Shown piece after piece: positions 1-10,745 of a DNA stretch of 64,000 nt; position 1 is the stretch's first letter; each line of letters opens with the position of its first letter. The position numbers and the translations under genes are program-made. The notes beneath the pieces are model-generated. The model saw only the letters and a program-made list of their open reading frames with translations. It made no database searches and was not told the DNA's origin. Origin of the DNA: Pictodentalium vernedei (Eukaryota > Mollusca > Scaphopoda > Dentaliida > Dentaliidae); NCBI GenBank assembly GCA_031216915.1, contig CM062290.1, positions 257,586,291 through 257,650,290 on the forward strand, read 5' to 3'.

Positions 1-200
1 TGTTTATGTGCTTGATTAGGAACTGCGCATCCCAAAGATCCTGGCACTTCAAATCTGTTGGGCTCAATGTTGCATCCCAACCTGTTTGACTGACATCCGT
101 CAAAACTGTAAAACTCTGAATCTCTTGTTCACTTGATTTAACAAGAGGATGTCTGTATCAAGCGAATGAATCTTCACCCTCCAATTCTGGGTCAGAAAAA
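1..200 (-). pseudogene. DIRS RNase H remnant, truncated by window edge
   Basis: This stretch aligns base by base with the RNase H region of copy 1 (about 23,700-23,915): both share the segment coding for a CQSNRLG-like peptide and the neighbouring ACCCTGGCACTT-like block. It is the start of the RNase H domain and lies downstream of the reverse transcriptase at 378-1,019 on the same strand. Several indels break the frame. The rest of the domain is outside the window. Confidence 0.55.
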
Positions 201-377
201 TTTGGAGAGTACGAGTGCGTAGCCACCCCATTGGAATAAATCCGCGGCTGCTCAGCTCAAACCTATCAGTGTCATGAAATCTCTCGCTGTAACTTTGTCT
301 GTGAAGACAATAGCGAGCGTAACAACTGATTAAATTTCGCTCTGGTTAATGGCAGACGAACGAGATTGTTGTGCGTC

Positions 378-1019
378 TCAAAGTTCATCCCCTGGTGGGT
401 GAATGACTTGGACGACTCCAGATCCCACTTCTCCTCGTTTACTCATGAAACTGAGACGTAGGAGCAATAGAACCAGATTCTGCACATCGTTCTGAAGCGT
501 TAACACATTGCCATACCTCTGAAGAATGTCGTCCAGGTAGGCCGACGTTACCGCAGACCAATGAGCTCGGAAATGCATCATTACCGAGTTCATTATTCGA
601 GTGAAAGCCCAGGGTGCTAGATTCAGACTGAAACACATTGCTCGGAGCTGATACACGACTCCTATGACGGCGAAACGAATATACTTTCTGAACGCCTGAT
701 GTACCATGTCGTGAAAGTACGCATCTTGAGATCTATGCATATAGCATAGTCGTTCACCCGAATACTCGCTCTGACCGATCGGATGGTCTCCATATAGAAT
801 CTTGGAGCCACGATCAGCTTGTTTATCCAGTTCAGATTTATGAGTGGACAGAACGAGCCGTCTGGTTTCGGAACCAGAAAAGGATGGTTGTAGAAACCTG
901 GAGATTCCTGGATTTCTACGATCCCTATCGCGATCTTGTCCAGAAGAGACTGGACTTCTGATGGAAGCGAGCCTCTTTCCTGCGGACTTGATGGAGGCTG
1001 AGTCCATCTTGGACTTCAA
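378..1019 (-). pseudogene. DIRS-type reverse transcriptase remnant
   Basis: The 213-codon open frame resembles the reverse transcriptase of DIRS retroelements, which copies element RNA into DNA. Motif A reads QDAYFHDMVH followed by FRKYIRFAV. Motif B reads LNLAPWAFTRIMNSV, where the family usually has FGL..AP..FT. The catalytic motif C is YLDD, encoded near 522-545. The fingers region contains a SRFLQPSFS stretch that also fits. The frame has no proper upstream or downstream continuation: RNase H (1-200) and the gag-like ORF (beyond about 2,050) lie in other frames, so it is a decayed fragment. The best alternative is a Ngaro or other YR-retroelement polymerase. The inverted terminal repeats of this family favour DIRS. 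Confidence 0.8.
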
Positions 1020-1248
1020 GTTAACGGAGGTTTTCGTTTGAAGGACAATTTAGTCCTTCCGAAATCACCCCTCGAATCCAAAGGACTACTCCCAATTGAT
1101 TGAGAAACTTGACAGTCTTCCACTCACTGGTACACAATAGAGGTTAATACCATTACCTCCTGGTCCTGCGAGGCTTGCGGAAGGAGAAACCATGTCCTCC
1201 ATGGCACGCACCTCACCCCGTCGACCTAGGGGCATCTAATCGGATGTC

Positions 1249-1581
1249 TCAGCCAGTATTACGGCCCCTACCTGAGTCGCTACGCTGACAGTCTCTAGAG
1301 TAAGACATAGGTGACGCATAGTAACCTCTATAGGAACTTCCCTTGGACGTAACCGCCCTAGAAGTGCCAGGGCAACTTTTCTCCGCTGAATCCGACTCTA
1401 TGGAAGCGGATTTGAATAGCAGAGAGTCTGAAGCTTTCTTAGTTATCTGATCATAGATTGTGGTAAGCTTGCCGTCGAAGAGAAACCCTCCGGAGACCGG
1501 AGCGACTCTGAGAGAGTTTTTCACCTTACTATCCATACGCGTGGATGTAGCCAGGGCCGCGTCACGTCTAACCAACTCCAT
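1249..1581 (-). pseudogene. DIRS gag/pol junction segment
   Basis: This is an open 110-codon stretch between the gag-like ORF1 and the reverse transcriptase of copy A. Its 5' part (about 1,470-1,585) aligns with 23,934-24,050 in copy 1 and 39,175-39,290 in copy 2. There it runs straight into RNase H sequence because the reverse-transcriptase block is missing. No domain was recognised. It is probably part of the N-terminal linker of the pol ORF, but that is an inference from position only. Confidence 0.45.
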
Positions 1582-2053
1582 ATCGCCACTAAAAGGGTGG
1601 AGTTATACGTGAGGTCCTTGAAAGAACTCTTAAGGAGGTTGTACATCCTGGAATTCTTTTTCCTTTGAGACGTAATGATAACGCTCTGGTAAGGTGATCT
1701 GCATACGATGATGCCTCTAAGCTAACCCTGCTGGACGATATTGTCGTTTCCAACATCGTGGTTGGAATTGACATTGACGACGGTATAGACAATACAAGGT
1801 CTTTGGCCTGGTCGTCTAGACGCAGAGAAACTCTCGGAATGCTCTGTCCTGCTGATTCAAAATTATTCCTTGAATTGATGAAAGGCAGATGTAGAGCATT
1901 TGCCGATAAGAAACCGGACTTGCCCGTTTAGGTAGCAAGTTTTATATAGCGTCATTCAACAGTTCAAATGTCCGTGAGACATTTCTGGACTATGTCGGAA
2001 ACTGAGGGACGATGTCCCTAAACCGATTAAGAATTCTGAGTCCAGTGGCGCTA

Positions 2054-3735
2054 TCAGTCTCTTATCCGGCAACGCAGCATTTTTTGGTCAGGAGGAACAA
2101 CGTCAGATGATAATGCCAGATGTACTCTACGGCAATTATGTTGTTCCGAAAGGGAAAAATACAACTCCTCCGTATCCCTTTCGCCATCCTGTCGGACCAC
2201 TTGTAATTCTTGGTCGTCCATGCCTGAACCTGCAGTGGAACGTACCAACCCAGCTTCCTCGGATAATTCCTGATCTGACAGAGTTACTGTCGGTTGCTGG
2301 GATGCTGCGATAATTTGTGCTATCTGCGATAGCATGTCCGTCACGGAGGCCTGTGCAGCTGCGGTCTTACAGGATTTAGCCGCTGGAAGCTCCTTGGACA
2401 ATGACTCCTGCATACTTCTTATATGCGAACGTCCGGAGTATGAAGGCCTCGTATCCTTGGCTACCGGATGGCGTGACCTGGTCGCCATAGAATCCCTGGT
2501 TGGCGATGTTGGTTGAATATCACTGGTCATGTAGCCAAGGTGCGGTCGCGTGTGCTGCCGTGAGGATGAGGAAGCCGAAAGAGCAGTCTCTCAGGACTGT
2601 CTATATAACGGAGCGTCCCAAGCGGTGGACATATGCTCCGACTGAGGAACGTTTTGTACCACAACATCTGGGCCCAGATGTTGTAGTACGAGAGAGGGAC
2701 CTCTCTCACTCGCAGCCCGGATGGACCTGGACGAGCTAGGAACTGGACTAACAGGCTTCCTCTGTACCATCCTCGAATCCGTCATCACTGGGTGTGCACA
2801 TTGTATTTTATAGTGCTCGTATCACCTAAATCTCCTTCCTGGACTGCAACGGACGAACCCGGGTGCTTAGCCATTTGGTGAATGGTCGCGACACCGGGCG
2901 AGCTAGCAGACGCCAAAGCCATCGATCCTACTAGGGAACTCCAGGCAATTGACGTATATGCATGAGCACTTTTACCGCTAGCTCTTCATTTGACTGTGAC
3001 GACAGAAGCACACTTACGAAGACATCACGGTAACATCACCTTGTTCATGTTACTCAATGAGACCTGTGGAGCCGCAGCCCTATGTAATTATCCGCTGGAG
3101 GCTCCAGGGACGTTCATTCCTGCATTTATATAATATGCGAACGTCCCAACTGGAAAGGCCTCGTGTCCTTGGCTAGCAGATAGAGTGACCTGGTCGACGT
3201 GTATTCCTTGGTCGGCGAAGCAGAAACACCAGGGACGTTCAATCCTGCGCTTATATGATATGCAAACGTCCCCTGGAAATCTGTGATCACATAGCCAAGG
3301 TGCAGTCGTGTGTGTTGACGTGAGGATGAGGAAGCCAATATAACAGCCACGTCGGACTGTCTATGCGATGGAGCGTCCCGAGCAGGAGGAGTGGACGTAA
3401 GTTCCGACTAATGAACAAACATACAACAACATCGCAGCGCAAATGTTGACGTAAGAGAGAGGGGGCCTCTCTCGCTCGCGGTCCGGATGGACCTGGACGA
3501 GCTAGCTACCAGATTGACAGGCTTCCTCCGTACTATCCTCGGATCCATCGTTGCTGGGTGTGCACATTTGATGTTTTATAGTGCTCGCATCACCCAATCT
3601 GCTTCCCTGGACCGCAATGGATGAACCCGGATGCCGATCCATTTGACACCGGGCGGACTAGCGGACGATCAATGCCTTCGAACCTACTAGGGAACTCCTG
3701 GCAATTGTCGTAATACCTTGAGCACTTCCCGTTAG
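2054..3735 (-). pseudogene. DIRS ORF1 (gag-like) remnant with internal duplication
   Basis: The largest open piece (2,054-2,530, 158 codons) is rich in Ser, Arg and Gln and contains a KELPAAKSCKTAAAQASVTD block followed by an acidic/Gln segment ending near a GER(D/T) motif. The same block recurs in the other DIRS copies (24,529-24,891, 25,594-25,881). It precedes the polymerase, the position of the gag-like ORF1 of DIRS elements, but no nucleocapsid knuckle or other known domain is visible. About 3,126-3,735 repeats the 2,400-2,990 part, so the ORF is partly duplicated. Stops and frameshifts break it throughout. Confidence 0.55.
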
Positions 3736-4890
3736 ACCTAATATTGCAACGACAGAGACACACTTGTTGAAGACATCACGGAAACAACACTCTGAATTCT
3801 GAAAAAAAGACTTATAAAGTAGAGTGACCCTGTGGAGAGAGGACCGGAATGGACCCCTCACTGCTAACAAAATACCATGACACACGTCTCCAACACTGTC
3901 ATTCCAATCAACACACACAGAGCAAGAATTAGTGTGAATACATTGACTATAAGAAACAGAATGAACCTGAGAATTAGAGGAACATATCCTCGCATTACAA
4001 TTTGAACAATATTTTTTCATCAAGAAAAAATATAGACAGTCATATTACTCGCACTAACCCTTGAAATAAAGATACATAATATAATATAATCCATTATAAC
4101 ATTTCGAAAGAAAATAATTTCCAAAAAAAAATTTTCAGAAGAGCCCAAGTTCAACAATGAGCCCAAATGGATCCCAAAAAAGCCTATGTGTGGACAAAAA
4201 TTTTAAAACCATTTCAAAAAATTAATGTAACACTTACGGACAATATTAATGTATCTTGCTATGAACTGACCTAAGCAGAGGACAAGTAATCACTATCAGA
4301 AGTAACAGTTGTCAACACGAACAAAAAGTGTACACAACTGGAAACATGACTCCAGGCACTGATAAACATGGCCCGAAATCAGTTACCAATTTAAACACTA
4401 TCTGATGCAAAACAGAGACTTCCAGAGAAGAAACTGCAGAACATCAGATGGTAGATGCAGACCAAAATGCCTAAACACCCAAGGGTGAGGACGTAAACAT
4501 GGGGAAAATACAGAATATTATTCTGTTACCAAGCCAAAACTCCCAAGAAATTTTAGTAATGAACATTACAAAAAATATGCCAAAAACAAGGGAGAATAGC
4601 TAGGGGGGAATAAAGGAAAGGGAGAGAGGAAACACTGATCAAACAATGGAACATTCATAGCAAGAATGACCACAACAGGCTCATGTCTCGAAAATAGGTA
4701 ACATGAAATAATTTCGTAAAAAAAATTATAAGTTACAGCCCTGAACATTTCCTTCCACTCTTTCTTCCTCTCCTCCTTCTATTTCCTCCTTATATCCACC
4801 ATTTCTCTCATAATTATGTGTCTGGCATCATTTAAACTGAGATTTACAAGCACAAATATCAGTCAGTTGTAACTGAATTGAGGGCCAAAC

Positions 4891-5092
4891 AAAGAATGAT
4901 AATTGCGCCAATTTCGAGACCTCCTTGACACTGCGCATGCGGAGTGGAGTAGAAGTATGGAGGACCATATAGGACATTTAATTTTCGGTTTTAGATGCAA
5001 ATTTTGGGGATTGGGGGTAAAAATTGTGTTTGGTCCTAAATATTTTAGAGTTAGCACCAGCTAAGTCTGGGTCATTGGTCCAGTATAAAAAT
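4891..5092 (-). repeat. Inverted terminal repeat of DIRS copy A
   Basis: This roughly 200-bp block matches the right-hand terminal repeats at 27,840-28,041 and 43,079-43,280 in direct orientation, and the left-hand ones at 21,038-21,265 and 31,347-31,574 in inverted orientation. It includes the shared CCAATGACCCAGAC core on the opposite strand. It marks the 5' end of the element. Confidence 0.75.
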
Positions 5093-5284
5093 ATGTGAGA
5101 TTGCATACACAATTGTGTCAATGTATTCATCCCCTGAACTCGACGCACTCCCGAAATTTTCAACTTTCAGTTTCAAACTGCTGATACGGGTACATGTATA
5201 CTTATTTGTAACATACATGTACGCAACTCAGGAGTTCTTGAAGTAATCACTGGTTGAATGTCACTGCGACTTATATAACAGTTA

Positions 5285-5400
5285 TATGTAATTTATTATT
5301 TATTTATTGGTGCTTAATGCCACATCAGCAGCTAAGGCTATATCGTGGCAAGAAAAGTTATATGCAAAAGGTGGCAATTTAGCTGATGTATCTTTTAGTT
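5285..5400 (-). repeat. SINE 3'-tail fragment
   Basis: On the minus strand this reads as a short domain ending in AAGCACCAATAAATAAATAA. The same tail-proximal domain (CACAATGTG.CCTAGCTG-like, then AAACACCAAT and an AAAT-rich tail) appears at 48,050-48,118 and, more diverged, at the end of the 5S-derived SINE at 17,742-18,153. It therefore looks like the LINE-derived 3' end of a SINE family. The head is not recognisable here. Confidence 0.45.
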
Positions 5401-5448
5401 TACACATAGCATGGAGACTGTTAAAAACAATCATAAGATTTATCAGTA

Positions 5449-5603
5449 CAGTAGAACCTGTCTTGAGAGGCCGCTCTTTTTGCCAGCCAAAAGTGGTCTC
5501 TCAAGACAGGTGGTCTCTCATGACAGGTCGAGTAAAAAAGCTAATCGGTGCATGGTCACAGCGGTCTTTCAAGACAGGTGGTCTCTCAAGACAGGTTTTA
5601 CTG
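5449..5603. mobile_element. Pogo/Tigger-like MITE, 155 bp
   Basis: The element begins CAGTAGAACCTGTCTTGAGA and ends with its near-complement (TCAAGACAGGTTTTACTG). TA dinucleotides flank it at 5,447-5,448 and 5,604-5,605. A CAGT terminus and TA duplication fit the pogo/Tigger branch of Tc1/mariner. The interior is mostly repeats of a TCTCTCAAGACAGGTGG unit, and there is no coding capacity. Confidence 0.75.
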
Positions 5604-5609
5604 TATCTG

Positions 5610-6238
5610 TAATGGCTGATAACTCGAAAAAATATCGGTATCAGCTATTGCCGATAACATGGGTATCGGCCTAGCTCTAGTTAAACACAGAGGTCCACTG
5701 GCTGAAACGCTGCTTGTGCATAGGGCATAGGGCATATGTACAGAATTTGATGGCCCTACTAGTGTCATAGCATGCAAATCAATATGTAGAGTGATGTGTT
5801 ATTTGCCAACAATTCATGATGCGACTTCTATTTTTAACTGCAGATAGGATTCCATCTGTGGTTTTCCTAACACATTGTTCAATGCTTGTATTCTATCACT
5901 TAACTTTGAATACACACACAGACATGATATAAATTATGGTTATTTGCCTATTACATGTAGGTGAATGTATCAAGGTCGATTAATCACTTCAAGATAAAAT
6001 CAACTTTAAGTTATTGAAATCAATTGTAAGTTGTTCAGATCAGACAAAACAGTAATAACTCACAACTGGATGGATCACTAATACCAGGCCTGAAAATAAG
6101 CAGTCTGACATTTGCAGAATGAGGTCCCCAAAGGTTGAATTTGATGATGCTATCCCATACAGTGGGCCAATTTATCCTCTGGAAACTTCTTCGGTTTAGT
6201 TTTGAGACCCTGATTCAGATTGATGTTCACAGAGGGTA
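5610..6238. other. No recognised feature
   Basis: AT-rich sequence without a supported gene or repeat, apart from short local repeats such as GTATCGG. Confidence 0.4.
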
Positions 6239-6278
6239 AATTTAGTGATGCTACCCTGCAGGGTAGCATCACTAAATT
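6239..6278. repeat. Perfect 40-bp palindrome
   Basis: Each base from 6,239 pairs with its partner down from 6,278, around a central CTGCAG (centre 6,258/6,259). The arm reads AATTTAGTGATGCTACCCTG. It has no loop, so it can form a cruciform. No parent element was identified. Confidence 0.85.
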
Positions 6279-6549
6279 CACGCTCTGGGAACCTCATTTT
6301 GCAGATGGCAGTCACCTTATTTTCTGGCTTGACTAATACATGTGTATGCATTTATGAATCCCCCCCCCCCCCATGTATGCCGCACATAAATAAAGATAGA
6401 ATTACATGTACCTGCAATTTTCAATTTCTGAATACTCATGGAAATGTGTTTCATAAAAGTTTGCTGGTTCATCTTCATGTCCTCGGCAACTTCAATGGCT
6501 TCAAATGAGAGTAATTTACTCTCTTGTGTGGTGAAGAGATCTGAAATAC

Positions 6550-8672
6550 AATGAAAGTGTCAATGACACTGTAGCTCAACTTGTTAAGACAAAGACATAT
6601 ACCGGTACATGTATAGTATGTGACACAGCAATGACAAACATCTAGGTAAAGACCTGATAACAAAGGTACATATAAAGTATTGTAACGGTCTGTACATAAA
6701 TACTGACCGTTGCCTGTAACAAATGTATAGGTAAAGTATTGTAAAGGTGGGTGACAGTCAGATGCTAAATTAGAAAAAAATCTTTGAGTCCCAGAGTGGG
6801 TCTGACTGAACCCCAAAATATTTCTTCTCATAGCACAGTGATAACAAAGGCACCCCAAAACACACTTGTTCCTGTCCCAAGGTGAAAACAAAGGTACCCA
6901 AGAAGTTTTGTGAAGATCAGTTCATAAATACAAGCTGTATAGAACTTGTGACAAAAAACTGATTGGACCTAATTTCGGTGCAAAATGGCCACTGGCAGCC
7001 ATTTTGAATTTTGGACCGTACCCAGAAACACTCATTCTCGTCCCAAGGTGATAACAAAGGTACCCAAGAAGTTTGGTGAAGATCGGTTCATAAATACAGC
7101 CTCTACCCTGAGCCGTATTGACATGTGCGCTTACATTGTGTAAGTAGCACTGAATAAATCAAAGTTCATCTAATTTGCATAATTTCTGCACGAAAAAAAA
7201 AACCCTTACAATATGTGATGTATTCCATGTTACTAAAATTTCATACAAAAATTTATTCAAATCAGAACTTTCATACAGAAGTTCTGTACAAAAGACTGAT
7301 TGCACTAATTTTGGTACAAAATGGCTGCTGGTGGCCATCTTGAATTTCGGACCACACCCCAAAACACTCGCTCTCATCCCACGGTGATAACAAAGGTACC
7401 CAAGAAGTTTCGTAAAGATTGGTTCATAAATATGGCCTCTAGCCTGACTGTAGAGAAGTTGTGTACAAAAAACTGATTAGACCTAATTTCGGTACAAAAT
7501 GGCCACTGGCAGCCATCTTGAATTTTAGACCGCGCCCAGAAACACTCGTTCTCGTCCCAAGGTGATAACAAAGGTACCCAAGACATTTCGTGAAGATCAG
7601 TTCATAAATACAAACTCTAGTCTGAGCCATATTGACATGTGTACTTACTGTGTGTAAGTCGCGCTGAAAAAATCAAAGTTCATCTGATTTGCATAATTTC
7701 TGCATGAGAAAAAAACCCGTATTATATGTGATGTATCCCATGGTACTAAACATTCACACAAAAAATTATTAAAATCAGCACTTTCATATGGAAGTTCTCT
7801 GCAAAAATCTGATTGCACCTAATTTTGCACAAAATGGCTGCCATCAGCCATCTTGAATTTTGGACCGGACCCAAAAACACTTGTTCTCATCCCACGGTGA
7901 TACCAAAGGTACCCAAGAAGTTTCGTAAAGATCGGTTCACAAATATGGCCTCTAGCCTGAGCCTTATTGGCATTTGCACTTACAGTGCTGAAAGTAACAC
8001 TAAAAAAAATCAAAATTAGTCTAATTTGCACAATTTTAAAAAAAAAGCCTGTATTATAAGTGATGTATCCCATGGTACTAAACATTCATACAAAAAATTA
8101 TTCAAATCAGAGCTTTCATATGGAAGTTCTGAACAAAAAACAGATTTCTGCATCGTCGGTACAAAATGGCAGCTGGCAGCCATCTTGAATTTTGGACCGC
8201 ACCCAAAAACACTCGTTCTCGTCCCACGGTCATAACAAAGGTACCCAAGAAGTTTCATAAAGATCGGTTCATAAATACGGCCTCTAGCCCGAGCGATACA
8301 TTAAAGTTAGTCTAATTTGCATAATTTATGCACAAGAAAAAAACCTGTATTATATGTGATGTATCCCATGGTACTAAACATTCATACAAAAAATTATTCA
8401 AATCAGCGCTTTCATTATGGAAGTTCTGCGCAAAAATCTGATTGCACCTAATTTTGTACAAAATGGCTGCCAGCGGCCAACTTGAATTTCGGATCGGACC
8501 CCAAAACACTCGTTCTCGTCCCACGGTCATAACAAAGGTACTCAAGAAGTTTTGTAAAGATCGGTTCATAAATACGGCCTCTAGCCCGAGCCTTATCCAA
8601 TTGTTGACGTACAGACAGACGGACAGACGGCCCATGACAAAAGCTCAAATTTGGCTTCGCCAAAGTTGAGCT
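6550..8672 (+). mobile_element. Pearl/HINE-like element, family 2, with internal tandem repeats
   Basis: The 5' end carries a hairpin (AGTGTCAATGACACT) followed by GTAGCTCAACTTG. The 3' end has the complementary subterminal motif in a longer hairpin (AGCTCAAATTTGGCTTCGCC, then AAAGTTGAGCT) before AAAA. Between them, from about 6,850 to 8,600, lie seven copies of a unit containing GATAACAAAGGTACCCAAGA, spaced alternately about 180 and about 335 bp apart. A short CAGACGGACAGACGG array stands just before the tail. This order of parts matches the pearl elements of bivalves. It has no coding capacity; the open frames here are repeat-derived. Confidence 0.75.
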
Positions 8673-9287
8673 AAAAATGATTTCCTGCGATCATAAATTG
8701 CAATATGCTAATAAAGAACAATTCATTAAATTAGATGCTGGTTACATGAATATCCCTTATCAGCAACTGTCTTTTTCCTTTACGTTAACATATTAATGCA
8801 TCCAATATCGTGACCTGTTAACAGCATGTTAGTTGTCAGCATGGCTGTAAACCCCATGGGGTGTGGATATATATTTTCCCCAACACTGACTTCATCAGAC
8901 AAATGTTGGGCAATGTACTGTGCAATGATTAGCCATGATTAGCCATAATTGATGTGTGATTACCCTGATGCAAATTACTGTTAATTCTCGGCAATCAAAT
9001 TTCCCCAGATTGCACTTGCCTTGATGGGCAAATGCCACATACATGATCATGCATCCCATTACTGTGTTAAATTTGATTTACGATGCCTGACAGCTGGGAA
9101 AATCCCTATTAATGGACCTGTATTTCTGAAATGAGCATAAAACACATGTACATGTTGGTCACCAGTTTTAGGGACTCTGATGCTTTGGGCCCTGGGGTAA
9201 ACAGACGACATCAAAATGCGATAACTGGGGGCTAACCATGTTAACATGTATACATAAAACTATGCATTTCTCTCAAGCATTTAGAAC
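8673..9287. other. No recognised feature
   Basis: Apparently unique AT-rich sequence; no gene, structured repeat or element end was seen. Confidence 0.4.
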
Positions 9288-9739
9288 AAGAGCACTGCCT
9301 AGCAGGACATTATACGCCCGTTTTGTATTTTTAAAGGGTTGGGGTAAGGATGGGGGCGAGGGTGAAAATTGTTCGGACCAACCCCATATTCGAACTTGAC
9401 CTGTATTTTGTTGTGATTAATCAACATACCAAGTTTGAAACCAATCGGAAAACAAATATTAAAAGTTATCATCCGGAAACCAAATATTTGATGCATTCTA
9501 TGTCCAACAAGGGCCATAATTAAGGGGAACTTCGAAGTTCGAACTGACCCCATATTCGAACTTGACCTGTCTTTGTTTTGATTAAACCACATACCAAGTT
9601 TAGGAGTCAATCGAAAAAAAAATACAAAAGTTATAAACTGGAAACCAAATGTTGACGAACAGATAGACCGACGGATGGACAAATGGACAGACCGACAGAC
9701 TGATTCCATAATTCGACGGTTTTTTAACAGGCGTATAAA
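9288..9739 (+). mobile_element. Pearl/HINE-like element, family 3, short copy
   Basis: The element starts AACAAGAGCACTGCCTAGCA followed by a TATACGCCCGTTTTG block. It contains about two monomers with a 'TTCGAACTTGACCTG' motif, then an imperfect GACA/GACCGAC array (9,655-9,700), and ends ACAGGCGTATAAAAAT. The start and end share a subterminal inverted TATACG..GTTT motif. The short array directly before a fixed tail is the pearl layout. Confidence 0.6.
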
Positions 9740-10587
9740 AATCAGTCAGGCCATACTAAAGTTATAATCCGGAAAATACAAAATGCACAAATTCAAGAGG
9801 AATACATGTAACTCTGGAAAGGTACATGCGATTTTGGCCGAAAGTGAACTTGAGCTGTGCTTTGTGGTCATAAACAAAATCTGAGAATTTGAAACAAATG
9901 AGTCAAGGCAAACTAAAGTTATCATCCGGAAACCACATAATTCACAAATTTGCAATCATTCAAGAGGAATAACTATGGAACGGTACATGCAATTATGGCC
10001 AAAGGTGAACTTGAGCTGTGCTTTGTAGTCAAAAACAAAATCTGAGAATTTGAAAAAAATCGGTCAAGGCAAACTGAAGTTATCATCCGGAAACCACAAA
10101 ATCCACAAATTTGCAATCATTCAAGGGGAATAACTCTGGAAAGGTATATGCTATTGTGGTCAAAAGTGAACTTGAGCAGTATTTTATTGCTACAAACAAC
10201 ATCTGAAAGTTTGCTGTCAATCCGTCAAGGCGTTCGACTTTAAATGAAGGGGAACCAATTTTTTTCGAAAGATTGTGTTTTCAAAGGGCCATAACTCTGC
10301 ATCGGATGGACTGAGAATCACCAATATACAACTTGACCTGTATTTCATTGCTAAAAATAACATCTGAAAATTTGGTGTCAATCCGTCAAGGCGTTCAGCT
10401 TTAAATGAACGGAAACCAATTATTTTGGAAAAATTGTGTTTTCAAAGGGCCATAACTCTGCAGCGGATGGACTGAGAAACACCAATATCGAACCTGACCT
10501 GTATTTTATTGCTAAAAACAACTTCTGAAAGTTTGAGGTCAATCTGTCAAGGCGTTCGACTTTAAAAGAATGGAAACCAAATTGTTT

Positions 10588-10661
<74 letters not shown>

Positions 10662-10740
10662 GGACAGACAGACAGACAGATGGACGGACAGACAGACTGA
10701 TAACTAATACGTCCCGTTTTTATAAACAGCCGTATAAAAA
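9740..10740 (+). mobile_element. Pearl/HINE-like element, family 3, tandem copy
   Basis: Six or so diverged monomers of about 165 bp contain blocks such as AACTTGAGCTGTGCTTTGT, or AACTTGACCTGTATTT in later units, and TCAAGGC. They are followed by a long GACA array and the tail AATACGTCCCGTTTTTATAA ending CCGTATAAAA. It has the same tail as the 9,288-9,739 element immediately before it, so the two may be one element with an internal copy of the tail. Confidence 0.6.
10588..10700 (+). repeat. (GACA)n microsatellite
   Basis: About 28 near-perfect GACA units with a few ACGG variants, placed just before the tail of a pearl-like element, as is typical of this element class. Confidence 0.95.
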
Positions 10741-10745
10741 TGCAT

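Larger units (their letters stand above)
1..5092 (-). mobile_element. DIRS-like retrotransposon, diverged copy A (3' part beyond window)
   Basis: The minus strand reads, from 5' to 3': terminal repeat (4,891-5,092), leader, gag-like ORF1 remnants (about 3,735-2,054), a junction segment, a reverse-transcriptase remnant (1,019-378), then the start of RNase H at the window edge. The terminal repeat and much of the coding region match the two better preserved copies at 21,038-28,041 and 31,347-43,280, but with many substitutions. The right border, ending ATAAAAAT, is placed by that comparison. Unlike those copies, this one keeps about 1.3 kb (about 170-1,470) that includes the reverse transcriptase. 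The 3' end and any tyrosine recombinase lie outside the window. Confidence 0.8.
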
